Positions 19,228-29,257 of a DNA stretch of 64,000 nucleotides are shown piece by piece. The DNA comes from an uncultured Porphyromonadaceae bacterium. GTDB lineage: Bacteria > Bacteroidota > Bacteroidia > Bacteroidales > Muribaculaceae. The notes under the pieces were generated by a model, which worked only from the letters and a program-made list of their open reading frames with translations, ran no database searches and was not told the origin of the DNA. Positions within the stretch are counted from its first letter, which is position 1. Every line of letters begins with the position of its first letter. Location of the stretch: positions 39,799 through 103,798 of the forward strand of contig CAMWRH010000002.1 of assembly GCA_947176605.1 (NCBI GenBank), given 5' to 3'. Both the position numbers and the translations under genes were made by a program.

Positions 19228-21060
19228 TTACTTGCAGAGAGATGCCGAAGCATCAGAAGAGGGGGAGGAGGAGGGAAGGCGGCGTGCGGCCATTTCGGCG
19301 GGATCGGAGCCTAAAGGCCGTATAGTGACGCCATCGCCACGCAGCGGGAACACCACGGCATTTCGGGCCGGAATGCGCAGCTGCATCGGCTCCGTGCGCG
19401 ACAGCAGCAGGGATGAAGGCTGCTCCCAGAGTATGTCGCGGCTTATCAGATTTCCTTCACGCAGATGGGCCATGTCGAATGCAAGCTGTGGAATCTGCAG
19501 TGTCAGCCCGACCTCCGTATCGGCGAAATTGACACAGATCAGCAGCGCTTCGTCATCGCAGTGGCGCAGGAAGCAGAAGCAGTGATGCGGGTCGAATCCC
19601 TCATGCCCGAGATTGGCATACATCAGGTCGAAGAATGCGCCATGGCGCAGGGCCGGGCGATCGTTGACCATATTGAGCACTCTGGCGTAGAGATTGCGGA
19701 GCCATTTTTCGTGAGCGTTGAGGCGGTCGGTATGGCACTTTCCGTTGTCATACCAGCGGCGCATCGTGTCGTAGCTCCAGTAGTCGAAGATGGTGGAACG
19801 GTTGTTGTAGCCGGCGAAACCTTCGTTTTCCCTTGCCGACTCACCGAGTTCCTGTCCGTAATATATCAATACGGGGCCGGACGAGATCATGGAGCTGACC
19901 ACCAGATGCGGCACCACGCGGGCCGGATCGCCGGCAAACTCCACCGACCCGAAGCGTACTTCGTCATGATTCTCAAGGAAATTGAGCATACGGTCGCCGA
20001 TTCCGTCTACAGTCTGCCAGGCCGAAGTGAGCTGGGCAGCCGAATAGTGCCAGCGTTCGATTCCGACCAGTTTATCGTAGAGATTCACCTTATCGTAGAG
20101 ATAGTCGAAACATCCGTAGTCGAGGAACGGGCGGTATAGCCCCACATCATAAATCTCACCGATGAATATGACGTCAGGATAATCCTGCTTCACCTGGGGG
20201 ATAGCCCAGTGCCAGAACGGGAGGGGCACCATGAACACCATATCGCAGCGGAATCCGTCGACCCCCTTCGAGGCCCAGAAGCGGAGTATATGGAGCATCT
20301 TGAGCCAGGTGTCGGGGAGGGGATCGAAATGGTCGGTATTGTTGCCGAAGTCGTGGCCGTAGTTGAGTTTTACGGTCTCATACCAGTCGTTGCGGCTGCA
20401 GAAAGGAGAGAAGCAGTCGTTGCCGGTGGCCTTGGCCGGGAACTCCACATAAGGCTCGGTGCCCGGGGCTGCAATGTCAAAGCCCGGGGCAAACTGCTGA
20501 TTGGTGGCGTAATAATAATTGTTGGAGGGGAGGAAATGCATCGTCGTGTCGTCGTCGGCACCGAAATCGCGGATTCCGGCCGGAGCCGCATCCGAATGGT
20601 ATCGGCGCGCCGTATGGTTGGGCACGAAATCTATGAGCACTTTCATGCCGGCATTGTGAATGCGCTTCACACAGGCCTCAAATTCCTCCATGCGGCGGTC
20701 GGGGTCGACAGCGATGGCCGGGGCGATGTCATAATAATCCTTGATGGCATATGGCGACCCGGCCTCACCCTTCACCACATTGGGATTATCGGCGGGGATT
20801 CCCCATCTGGAGAAATCCGACTTCGTGGCGTGTTCGATTACTCCGGTGAGCCATATACAGTTAACGCCCAGCTCCTTCAGTGATTTAAGAAGGGTGGGCG
20901 TATAGTCGGCGAGTTTGCCTGACCCGTTGTCGTCGATCGAGCCGGCAAATCTATTGGTGGAATTGGTGTTGGTAAAGATGCGGGGGAATGTCTGGTAGAT
21001 TACCGGACGCTCCTTACCGCGGCCAATCTGAATATCGTCTTTATGCAGTGAGTCGTTCAT
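19228..21060 (-). CDS. Glycoside hydrolase family 13 (alpha-amylase-like) enzyme, probably cytoplasmic
   Basis: KVLIDFVPNHTARRYH, GVDGFRCDMVFMVP, FIGEIYD, NFLENHDEVRFGS; no signal peptide seen. Confidence 0.92.
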   Translation of the reverse strand: MNDSLHKDDIQIGRGKERPVIYQTFPRIFTNTNSTNRFAGSIDDNGSGKLADYTPTLLKSLKELGVNCIWLTGVIEHATKSDFSRWGIPADNPNVVKGEAGSPYAIKDYYDIAPAIAVDPDRRMEEFEACVKRIHNAGMKVLIDFVPNHTARRYHSDAAPAGIRDFGADDDTTMHFLPSNNYYYATNQQFAPGFDIAAPGTEPYVEFPAKATGNDCFSPFCSRNDWYETVKLNYGHDFGNNTDHFDPLPDTWLKMLHILRFWASKGVDGFRCDMVFMVPLPFWHWAIPQVKQDYPDVIFIGEIYDVGLYRPFLDYGCFDYLYDKVNLYDKLVGIERWHYSAAQLTSAWQTVDGIGDRMLNFLENHDEVRFGSVEFAGDPARVVPHLVVSSMISSGPVLIYYGQELGESARENEGFAGYNNRSTIFDYWSYDTMRRWYDNGKCHTDRLNAHEKWLRNLYARVLNMVNDRPALRHGAFFDLMYANLGHEGFDPHHCFCFLRHCDDEALLICVNFADTEVGLTLQIPQLAFDMAHLREGNLISRDILWEQPSSLLLSRTEPMQLRIPARNAVVFPLRGDGVTIRPLGSDPAEMAARRLPSSSPSSDASASLCK

Positions 21061-21064
21061 CAGT

Positions 21065-21892
21065 TCAGTTTTTCTTTCGGTTGGGTTTTTCGAGAGCCTC
21101 CTCGATTACCCGGCAAGTGGCATCGTAGCCTACCCTTACGGCTTCACGCAGGGCGGAGAGATCGAAAGTGCCGAATCGGGTGCCCGGAGAGCGCACCACA
21201 TAGTCGCAAAGCTCGAGGTCCTGAAGAGTGTTGGATTTCGACATAAGGCTGTAGGTGCGCATCGTGATGTCGAGCAGCGACCCTTTGTAATGGTAGTCGC
21301 GGTCGAGGGGGGCGCAGTTGAGTCCGTAGAGTATGCGGCAATGCTTTCGGATGGCCCAGGCCGGGAGATTGCGCAGCACGCCACCATCGACGTAGTTGAC
21401 GCCGTTGATCCTTACAGGATGGAAAATGATTGGTATGCTGCATGATGCGATGACACGGGGCACGATTTCGCCTTTCGACCATCCCACGGATTTGCCTGCA
21501 TCGATATCAGTGGCACATACTACGGTGGGGATGGTGAGCTCCTCAAGATTCTTGACCGGGAGCCAGCTGTCGAGGAGCTTGGCGAAGCGGTCCATCTTGA
21601 AGAATCCCGACTTCGGGAGGGTGACCTCGGCGAAAGCTCCGAAGGAATCGTACTCCTCGAAGCAGGCCATCATGTCGTTGGGAGAAAGTCCGGCGGCATA
21701 GAGTGTGCAGGCTATTGAGCCGGCTGAGACGCCCGAGACGATATCGGGCTTCATGCCGAATGTCTCGAATGCCATCATGGCGCCGATGTGGGTGAAGCCC
21801 TTGGCTCCGCCACCGCTGAAAGCTATCCCCAGGCGGGGAGTGCGGCTATTGAGGCCGATACGCTCGAGAAGCCCCTCTATTTTAAATGCCAT
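21065..21892 (-). CDS. Patatin-like phospholipase family protein
   Basis: LGIAFSGGGAKGFTHIGAMMAFE, SGVSAGSIACTLYAAG, DGG motif (NYVDGGVLRNLP). Confidence 0.93.
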   Translation of the reverse strand: MAFKIEGLLERIGLNSRTPRLGIAFSGGGAKGFTHIGAMMAFETFGMKPDIVSGVSAGSIACTLYAAGLSPNDMMACFEEYDSFGAFAEVTLPKSGFFKMDRFAKLLDSWLPVKNLEELTIPTVVCATDIDAGKSVGWSKGEIVPRVIASCSIPIIFHPVRINGVNYVDGGVLRNLPAWAIRKHCRILYGLNCAPLDRDYHYKGSLLDITMRTYSLMSKSNTLQDLELCDYVVRSPGTRFGTFDLSALREAVRVGYDATCRVIEEALEKPNRKKN

Positions 21893-21996
21893 ATTAATCG
21901 GACGTGATAGTTAATTATCAATTAGCCAATGTATTGAGGATGGAGAGGGGCGCGTATGGGCCGCATGCGGCCCTGCGGGACTCTCCAAATACAATG

Positions 21997-22027
21997 CAAA
22001 ATTAATAAATCCCTTCTTAAACTGAAA
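21997..22027 (-). promoter_or_regulatory. Candidate Bacteroidetes promoter for the patatin/GH13 unit (TTTC-N19-TAATTTTG)
   Basis: CAAAATTA at 21997-22004 and GAAA at 22024-22027, read on the minus strand. Confidence 0.5.
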
Positions 22028-22101
22028 ATAAAAGGGGATAATCTTCATGCCGTGAGGGTGAAAAAATCAACAGTTACGTCGGCCGGAGGGCGGGCAGTGG
22101 A

Positions 22102-22109
22102 TAGTTTTG
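22102..22109 (+). promoter_or_regulatory. Bacteroidetes -7 element TAGTTTTG upstream of the 22127 ORF
   Basis: TAnnTTTG match 17 nt upstream of the ATG; no good -33 box. Confidence 0.45.
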
Positions 22110-22126
22110 CATTAAAAAATGAGAGT

Positions 22127-24373
22127 ATGAAGCGTAAGAATGTGATGATTGACCTGATGCGCAGGTCGCTTAAGTCTGACCTCACATGCCGCGACGGCGA
22201 GGTGGCCGATTACCGTGGTGTGACATGGCTGGAGCCCGACAGCGGGTCGCCCGATCCGGAGAATCCCGATGTGCGCGATCCCGTAGGGGAGGGGGGAGCG
22301 GAGGTATGCGTGATGAGTATGCAGCCGGAGCGGGATGTGCAGCTTCCTCCGGGGTGCAGGCTGCTGACGCTGCATTATCCTGACAGTGGGGCGGGTAAAT
22401 GCCATATAGTGGCGCTCCAGAGCAACGGCGCACTGTGCTGGCGTCCGGCCGACGGAGAGTCGGCCACCCGCAATATCGCCATGTGGCCCTCGCGTCTGGG
22501 CAGTCTGCGTGGAGCCTGTCCTTACGGCAGATTGGTGGTGCTGGCCGGAAGCGAGGGGATGGGATGGCTGCTTTATGCCGGAGATGAAGGGGAATACGTA
22601 TTTCTTGATTCCCTGCCCGAGGCTCCGGCAATCAGGGTGTCGGCCGATTCGTGCACGCTCGAAGGATACGTGCGCGTGGCCGGAAATCTGCCCGAAATCA
22701 ATGTCGATGTGAACCTTGACGGACTTCCATGTACAGCCGAAGATATCGGAGGATGGCTCACGTCAGCTGATTCCGGAGGGGTGGAGGCGGCTGTCAGAGA
22801 GAGGGTATACGAGGCCGTGGCAGGCGGAATCGATCTGTACATGTCGGAAGCGAGGGGTGCCGGGATGTGGCTCGTGCCATGCCGTGTGGCGGCAGCCTTC
22901 GGCACCGCCCTGCCGGGGATGCCGATTGATAGCGGCGTGGCCTATGCTCCCCCGTATGCCAGAGTGGCTACATGGGCATTGCGTGGGCAGACTCTGTCGC
23001 TGGGACTTGAATTCTCGCTACGTCCGGTCAGTCTGAGGGTGAGTTATGCCTTTACGGCTAAACAGCGGGAGTGGAGTCCTGTATTTCAGCAACTGTCGGT
23101 CTACGTCTCGGCCGAACCGGAATGGCGCACAGCCGCCGACCGTCAGGGCGCTCCCGTGACATGTGTCACTTCGCTTACCCGTCTGTCAGCATCGGCGTCG
23201 GCAGGCACCGGAGTGGCGTTCCGCATGGCGTCGTGCAGCAGCTCAGAGATGTCGGCCCGCGTGGCGTCATCGCCGGATATGAGGCTAAGTGTGCAGGCTC
23301 CCGTGCAGGGAGTGACGGGTGGCACCGTGACCCTGCGCCGGCCGGCTGCATCCGCCGAAGTGTGGACTCCCGACTACAGGGATTTTCTTGCTGTAGAAGC
23401 CGATGGCGTGGCGCTGACCGATGAGGGTGTGGCAGTGCGCAGCGGAGCGGTGCTGCTCACCCCGATGAAGGAGAACGGAGTAGTATACCGTCATCGCGAC
23501 CGCATTGCCGATTCGCGCATACTTGCCGTCACGCAGGCCACGCTGCGCAAGGGGGTCGGGGCAGATGCCCGCCATGCCCTGTACGTGTTCTGCGCCGATG
23601 GAATACGGCAGGCTACTGCCGATGGCCGGGGGGGCTACCATAATGCGCGGCTTGTAAGCCGGCGTGTGGTGGCTGTGGCCGGCGGTCAGTCGCGTTTCGC
23701 CGGTATGCCGGTGGCTGCGGAGTCGGAATCGGGGATATGGTTTGTGGCCGAAGGGAGATTGTGCCATCTGGCGTTGTCGGGCAGTATTTCGGCTCAGGGA
23801 AGCGTGACTGATGCAGAGGCGCCGGGGAATGTGGAAGGCACACCGATGCGCCTGCTTTACGACGGACTCTCGGCATCGCTGATTCTGATTACGTCGCAGG
23901 GTGAATGGCGTGTGTACGACACGGTCGGGAAGAGTTGGCATGAAGTGGCGGATCCCCCGTTGTCGGCCGAGGCGGTAATGCTTCCGCACGCGGGGCGTCT
24001 TTATTCGATGGGAGCCGACGGGGCGGTGTGCCGGCTGAAAGTGAGCATGATGGCTGCAGATGGCGATGACGGTACGGATGGAGATACGGCAGGGATAGCG
24101 CCTCCGCCCGGGGTGAGTCTGGTGCGCACTCGTCCGCTGAAACTTGGCGATCCGTTCAGGCGCAAGAGGATATGCGGAGTGGCGGTGGCTGCTGCGGCGC
24201 GTCTGCGGGTAGAGGGGAGCGATGATCTGAAGGAGTGGGTATGCGTGGCTGATGGCGACTCGCCGCTACGGGCGCTTCATCCGGCGGCCTTCCGCTTCCA
24301 CCGCATTACGGTGACGGCTGATGAAGAGGATACCGACATGCTGCATACCCTCGGTATCGGGTATCGAATCTGA
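22127..24373 (+). CDS. Hypothetical protein (748 aa), beta-rich, no signal peptide, family unknown
   Basis: Long ORF with consistent codon usage; ATG at 22127 (MKRKNVMIDLMRRSLKSDL) preferred over 21956 because it follows the -7 element. Confidence 0.85.
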   Translation: MKRKNVMIDLMRRSLKSDLTCRDGEVADYRGVTWLEPDSGSPDPENPDVRDPVGEGGAEVCVMSMQPERDVQLPPGCRLLTLHYPDSGAGKCHIVALQSNGALCWRPADGESATRNIAMWPSRLGSLRGACPYGRLVVLAGSEGMGWLLYAGDEGEYVFLDSLPEAPAIRVSADSCTLEGYVRVAGNLPEINVDVNLDGLPCTAEDIGGWLTSADSGGVEAAVRERVYEAVAGGIDLYMSEARGAGMWLVPCRVAAAFGTALPGMPIDSGVAYAPPYARVATWALRGQTLSLGLEFSLRPVSLRVSYAFTAKQREWSPVFQQLSVYVSAEPEWRTAADRQGAPVTCVTSLTRLSASASAGTGVAFRMASCSSSEMSARVASSPDMRLSVQAPVQGVTGGTVTLRRPAASAEVWTPDYRDFLAVEADGVALTDEGVAVRSGAVLLTPMKENGVVYRHRDRIADSRILAVTQATLRKGVGADARHALYVFCADGIRQATADGRGGYHNARLVSRRVVAVAGGQSRFAGMPVAAESESGIWFVAEGRLCHLALSGSISAQGSVTDAEAPGNVEGTPMRLLYDGLSASLILITSQGEWRVYDTVGKSWHEVADPPLSAEAVMLPHAGRLYSMGADGAVCRLKVSMMAADGDDGTDGDTAGIAPPPGVSLVRTRPLKLGDPFRRKRICGVAVAAAARLRVEGSDDLKEWVCVADGDSPLRALHPAAFRFHRITVTADEEDTDMLHTLGIGYRI

Positions 24374-24441
24374 GATGCGGCTGTAAGGGTGTCGGTGAGT
24401 CGGTGCTGCACATGCAGGGTGTATGGGGCGTATGGTAAGAG

Positions 24442-24472
24442 TCAGGCCATCCCGGATTACGGGATGGCCTGA
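24442..24472. terminator. Bidirectional terminator between convergent genes
   Basis: Perfect 13-bp stem TCAGGCCATCCCG-gatta-CGGGATGGCCTGA. Confidence 0.8.
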
Positions 24473-24519
24473 CAGGTTATGCTTCCCGGCATGGGTAGGC
24501 CGGGGTCGGGAAGGAGTGA

Positions 24520-26553
24520 TTACCAGATGATGATGCGCTCAGATTCGGGACGGAACATCGGATCGCCCTCAGTGATGCTGAATGCCTTGAAGAAGGGCTC
24601 AATGTTCTTGAGCGATACGTTGACACGGTTTTTGCCAAGCGAGTGCACGTCGCTGATAGTGAGATTGCGCATTTCGGCATCGCGGATGTTCTGGCCCCAG
24701 AGGTTGGCATAGTTCATGTAGAACACCTGGATCGGGTCGAATCCGTCGATCTTGGCCTCTTCCGAAGTCACATCCACCCCTTTCTTCTTCTGAGAGTCAA
24801 GGAAGGCAGTCATAGCCACACGCAGACCACCCTGGTCGGCGATATTCTCACCCAGAGTGTACTGACCGTTGGCCATCAGGCCGGGGAGCACCTCAACCTG
24901 GCTGAACTGGTCGGCCAGACCCTGAGTCATCGATGCGAATGCCTGTGCATCTTCGGGAGTCCACCAGTTGACCATATTTCCTTCGGCGTCGAAATTGCAT
25001 CCCTGGTCGTCGAAGCCGTGAGTCAGCTCATGGCCGATCACTACGCCGATGCCACCATAGTTTTCCGCATCGCTTGCGTCCGGATCAAAGAAGGGCGCCT
25101 GGAGGATTCCGGCAGGGAATACGATTTCATTGTTGAGCGGATTGTAGTATGCGTTGATTGTCTGGGGAGTCATGCCCCACTCGGTGCGGTCGACGGGTTT
25201 GCCCCATTTCTTGAGGTAGTCGTTGACCTGCCACATGGTGGCATTGTGGATATTGTCGTAGTAGGAGAGCTCCGGGTCGATTTCGAGAGTGGAGTAATCC
25301 TTCCAGTTGTCGGGATATCCGATCTTTACAGTGATTGCGTTAAGCTTCTTGATAGCGTTGAGCTTAGTGTCGTCGCTCATCCAGGGGAGATTGATGATGT
25401 GCTTGCCGAGAGCTACGCGGAGATTCTCCACGAGACCCTCCATATACTCCTTCGACGACTCCGGGAAATACTCTGCCACGTAAAGCTGCCCCACGGCTTC
25501 GCCGAGTTTGCTTTCCACAGCTCCGAGAGAGCGTTTCCAGCGGGGCTGCATCTGCTGCACACCGCTCATCACCTTGTTGAATTCGAAGTTGGCATTGGTG
25601 AAGTCATCGCTCAGTGCGCCGGATGCTCCGCTGAGGAACTCCCAGAGATAGTAGTCCTTGAGTTCGCGTGCGGGGAGTGTGCTGTAGAGCTTGTTGGCCT
25701 GCCCTACGGTGTTCATCTCGGTCACGATAAACTGCTCGGGAGTCTCGATGCCCATGGTCTCGATAAAGAAGCGGTCCCAGGGGAGAGCGGGATACGTCTG
25801 CTTCACCCAGTCGAGAGAGCGCACATTGTTCATGGCGTTGAGGTCGCGGGTCTGTTCGCGTGTCCAGGTGGAGTCGGCGAGAAGAGTCTCTACCTTAAGC
25901 ACATTGGAGGCGATGCGTGAAGCGTCCTTTTTGGAGAATCCGGCCAGCTGCATCTGCTTGCGGATCAGTTCGGTGTAGGCCTTGCGCACTTTCGTGTTCT
26001 CGGCATCATTCTTCAGATAGTAGTCGCGGTCGCCCATGCCGAGGCCGGTGGACCCGATATACATTGCATACTGCGAGGAATTGTTGAGGTCTTCCTGCAT
26101 ACCGATTCCTACGAGCGGCGCGCCGTACTCCTTGTGCATCCAGAGGAAGAGGTCGTCCATCTGTTCGGGAGTTGCGGAATCGATTTTCTTGAGCTGAGCC
26201 TGTACGGGAGAAGCGCCGAGCTTGTTGCGGCGCACGGAGTCCATCGCAGTCTCATAGAGGGCGGCGATTTTGTAGGCCACGGTCCCCTTCTCAGGGTTGG
26301 TTGCGGCCAGATTGGTCACGATGCGGCGCACACGGTTTTTGCTTGAATCGTCGAGGATGTTGAACTTTCCATAGCGGGCGTGTTCCGGAGTGAGCGGATT
26401 GGCGTCCATCCAGCGCTGGTTGACGTGACGGTAGAAATCCTCTTTTGCGGGGATACTGTTGTCGATCTCATCGGCGCTGAGGCTTTTGAGATGTTCTGCC
26501 GATGCTGTCATGCTGACAGTAGCGATAGCAGAAAGCAGTAAAATACTTTTCAT
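24520..26553 (-). CDS. M13 family metallopeptidase (neprilysin/PepO-like), secreted
   Basis: VVIGHELTHGFDDQG zinc motif, LGENIADQGGLRVA, N-terminal signal sequence MKSILLLSAIATVSMTASA. Confidence 0.96.
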   Translation of the reverse strand: MKSILLLSAIATVSMTASAEHLKSLSADEIDNSIPAKEDFYRHVNQRWMDANPLTPEHARYGKFNILDDSSKNRVRRIVTNLAATNPEKGTVAYKIAALYETAMDSVRRNKLGASPVQAQLKKIDSATPEQMDDLFLWMHKEYGAPLVGIGMQEDLNNSSQYAMYIGSTGLGMGDRDYYLKNDAENTKVRKAYTELIRKQMQLAGFSKKDASRIASNVLKVETLLADSTWTREQTRDLNAMNNVRSLDWVKQTYPALPWDRFFIETMGIETPEQFIVTEMNTVGQANKLYSTLPARELKDYYLWEFLSGASGALSDDFTNANFEFNKVMSGVQQMQPRWKRSLGAVESKLGEAVGQLYVAEYFPESSKEYMEGLVENLRVALGKHIINLPWMSDDTKLNAIKKLNAITVKIGYPDNWKDYSTLEIDPELSYYDNIHNATMWQVNDYLKKWGKPVDRTEWGMTPQTINAYYNPLNNEIVFPAGILQAPFFDPDASDAENYGGIGVVIGHELTHGFDDQGCNFDAEGNMVNWWTPEDAQAFASMTQGLADQFSQVEVLPGLMANGQYTLGENIADQGGLRVAMTAFLDSQKKKGVDVTSEEAKIDGFDPIQVFYMNYANLWGQNIRDAEMRNLTISDVHSLGKNRVNVSLKNIEPFFKAFSITEGDPMFRPESERIIIW

Positions 26554-26712
26554 TCAGTTGTATTGTTTAAAGGTTCTTAATCGAAGATTGCAGGGCGCCT
26601 TGGCCGACACGTGGGGGCTTCTCAATGTGCCGGAAGGAAGTGGCGGCACATGGCGATTCCCCGGGAGCGGCGCATCAGCGGCATTGGGCTGCCGGATTAA
26701 AACGTTCGGTTG

Positions 26713-26743
26713 CAAAGTTAATCAAATATTTTAAAGCGGCAAA
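26713..26743 (-). promoter_or_regulatory. Bacteroidetes-type promoter for the M13 peptidase (TTTG-N19-TAACTTTG)
   Basis: CAAAGTTA at 26713-26720 and CAAA at 26740-26743, read on the minus strand; exact 19-nt spacing. Confidence 0.8.
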
Positions 26744-26754
26744 AGATTGACGGC

Positions 26755-27858
26755 CTACATGCAGTCGGCCAAGGTGGAAATCTTACGGCATGTCTCCTCC
26801 CATTCCTCTTCGGGCACCGAATCGCGGGTGATTCCACCTCCGGCATAGAGCCATGCTGTGTGAGTGGCGGCATCGAGGCGTGCGCTCCGCAGATTGACAT
26901 AGGCGGTGGCGGAGCGTGGAGTGTTGAACCCTATTATACCGCCGTAATACCCTCGTGGATTCTGCTCATGGGCGTTGATATAGTCCACGGCCTCCTGCTG
27001 CGGAAATCCGCTGAGAGCAGGCGTAGGCGAGAGCCGGCGCAGAAGGGTATTGATGAGGATGGCATTCTCCTCGCGCCGCGGGTCACGCAGCCTGAGTAGC
27101 CCGGACGACGGTATCTTTGCCGCGATTTTATTGCAGATATGCTCCACCTTTCCTGCCCGGAGAGTGAATGTATCCGAGATTTTCGGGTCGAGTCCCTCTT
27201 CGCGGAGAGTGGAAAGTATGAAATCGGCCACGATCTTCTGTTCGTCGATGTTCTTGCGGTCCCAGGGAGTGCCGGCGGGAGTGCCGGCGGGTCGTGTCCC
27301 GGCCAATGCCACGGTACTGACACGGGAGCCTGACAGGTTGAGCAGCAGTTCGGGGGATGCTCCGATCCAGGTGCCGGTGAGCGGTGTGGAGAAGAGAAAC
27401 ACGCAGGCCTGCGGATATTCGTGGCATAGCCGGTTGTAGATTTGCGTCGGGGATCCTGCCATGTCGTGCCGGCTCACGCGTGCGGCCACGATCTTGCGGT
27501 GTGCCTCCGGAGAGCCGTCATCTGCCCGGCGCAGGTGGGTGCGGATATCCTCCACAAGCTGCAGGTGTGTGGGGCGCGAGGTGGAAGAGAGCTCCGGTGG
27601 GCACAGTGAGTCGTTGGCTTCGCAGATGGCGTTAATGCGGCGGTTGTCGGTCAGCCGCTCGTAGGGTAGGGAGGATTCTGACTTAAGGGGTATGCCGTAG
27701 ATCGGTGCGTCAATGCCGAATCGCGAGAAGAAGAACCCCCTGCGGGGCAACCCCTCGGTGAGTTCTTCAGCCGTGCCGTAATATGAAATGCGGGATTCGA
27801 ATTCGGTCTTAAGGAATCCGGCCCTTGATGTGGGGAATGCTATTCTGAACAGATTCAT
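26755..27858 (-). CDS. menF: Isochorismate synthase (chorismate-binding family)
   Basis: TGTWIGASPELLLNLSGSRVSTVALAGTRPAG...EEQKIV, FTLRAGKVEHICNKI, LSPTPALSGFP, RGYYGGIIGF. Confidence 0.88.
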   Translation of the reverse strand: MNLFRIAFPTSRAGFLKTEFESRISYYGTAEELTEGLPRRGFFFSRFGIDAPIYGIPLKSESSLPYERLTDNRRINAICEANDSLCPPELSSTSRPTHLQLVEDIRTHLRRADDGSPEAHRKIVAARVSRHDMAGSPTQIYNRLCHEYPQACVFLFSTPLTGTWIGASPELLLNLSGSRVSTVALAGTRPAGTPAGTPWDRKNIDEQKIVADFILSTLREEGLDPKISDTFTLRAGKVEHICNKIAAKIPSSGLLRLRDPRREENAILINTLLRRLSPTPALSGFPQQEAVDYINAHEQNPRGYYGGIIGFNTPRSATAYVNLRSARLDAATHTAWLYAGGGITRDSVPEEEWEETCRKISTLADCM

Positions 27859-27898
27859 GGCAACCTGCGTGAATGAATGGTTACAGGGATGGCGGATA

Positions 27899-29257
27899 TT
27901 ATACGTCCGATCCGACCTGATGCCCGATTAGCTCGAATGGTTCGGCCCCGGTGATGAGCACATCGGCAAACTCGCCCGGTGCGGCCGTGCAGTGGCTGAC
28001 GAGCACTTCCGGGTCGACTTCAGGCGAATCCCACTGGGTGCGGCCTATTGCATAACCGTCGGCAGCCTCCGGGTCATTCTTCTCGATGAGCACGCGAAGT
28101 GTCTGGCCGATAAGGGCGGTGTTGAGTTCAAGGGCGATTTCCTCCTGGAGATCCATAAGCTTCTGCAGACGCTCCTGCTTCACCTCTTCCGGGATGGAGT
28201 CGTCAAGATGTCGGGCGCTCCAGGTGTCGTCTTCCTCACAGTATGCGAAAGCCCCCATGCGGTCGAAGCGCTGTGTGCGCACGAAGTCCATCAGCTCCTC
28301 GAATTCCTTTTCACCCTCACCGGGGAATCCGGTCATAAGGGTGGTGCGGATGCGTATGCCGGGCACACGGCGGCGTATCTCGTCGAGCAGGCGCAGGGTG
28401 CCCTCCTTGTCAATATGCCGGCGCATATTTGTGAGCACCGGGTCGGAGATATGCTGCAGGGCAATGTCGAGGTAATTGCAGATGTTGGGGCGTCGGCGCA
28501 TCACGTCGAGGATATCCATCGGGAAGTCGGCCGGGTAGGCGTAATGCAGCCGGATCCACTCCACGCCGGGGATATCGGCCATCTCGTCGAGTAGCTGTGC
28601 GAGTTCGGATCCCCCTGAGAGGTCGAGCCCGTAGGAAGAGAGGTCCTGCGCGATGATATTGAATTCCTTTACACCCTTGGCCACAAGGCTTCGCACCTCA
28701 TCCAGTATTTCCGTGCGGGGGCGCGACTTATGGCGTCCCGTGATTAGGGGTATGGCGCAGAATGCGCAGAAGCGGTTGCACCCTTCCGAGATTTTCAGAT
28801 AGGCGCTCCATGCGGGGGTGGTAAGCTGGCGTTCCCAAGGGCGTGGGGCGGCAGCCGATCCGGATGCGGCGCGGTCGGGGAGTTCGTCGATAAAGAGGTT
28901 CCAGTTGAATTTGCCGTACCAGCGGTCGACTTCACCGATTTCCTCCTTCAGATCGGCCAGATACCGCTCCGAGAGGCATCCCATCACGGCGATATGCCCG
29001 ATGCGTCCTTCTTCCTTTGCCTGAGCCAGCTGCAGGATAAGGTTTATGGATTCCTCCTTGGCATCACCGATAAAGCCGCAGGTATTGACCATGACCCATT
29101 CGCCGCAGGGGGCATCGGAGTCATGCACCGTGTGGTACCCCTTTGCCTGTAGCCGGCGCAGGAGGCGTTCGGAGTCAACGAGATTCTTGGAGCAGCCCAT
29201 GGAAATTACGTCCACGCGCCCCGGGGTGAAGAGAGGCTCTGAAGCCGATTCAGCCAT
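27899..29257 (-). CDS. rimO: Ribosomal protein S12 methylthiotransferase
   Basis: VISMGCSKNLVDSERLLRRL, NTCGFIGDAKEESI, KISEGCNRFCAFCAIPLITGRHKSRP (radical SAM CxxxCxxC). Confidence 0.96.
   Translation of the reverse strand: MAESASEPLFTPGRVDVISMGCSKNLVDSERLLRRLQAKGYHTVHDSDAPCGEWVMVNTCGFIGDAKEESINLILQLAQAKEEGRIGHIAVMGCLSERYLADLKEEIGEVDRWYGKFNWNLFIDELPDRAASGSAAAPRPWERQLTTPAWSAYLKISEGCNRFCAFCAIPLITGRHKSRPRTEILDEVRSLVAKGVKEFNIIAQDLSSYGLDLSGGSELAQLLDEMADIPGVEWIRLHYAYPADFPMDILDVMRRRPNICNYLDIALQHISDPVLTNMRRHIDKEGTLRLLDEIRRRVPGIRIRTTLMTGFPGEGEKEFEELMDFVRTQRFDRMGAFAYCEEDDTWSARHLDDSIPEEVKQERLQKLMDLQEEIALELNTALIGQTLRVLIEKNDPEAADGYAIGRTQWDSPEVDPEVLVSHCTAAPGEFADVLITGAEPFELIGHQVGSDV

Noticed and set aside
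24643-25920. 425-aa plus-strand ORF opposite the M13 peptidase
   Set aside because: Antisense to a conserved secreted metallopeptidase; His/Val/Leu-rich translation without domain signatures.
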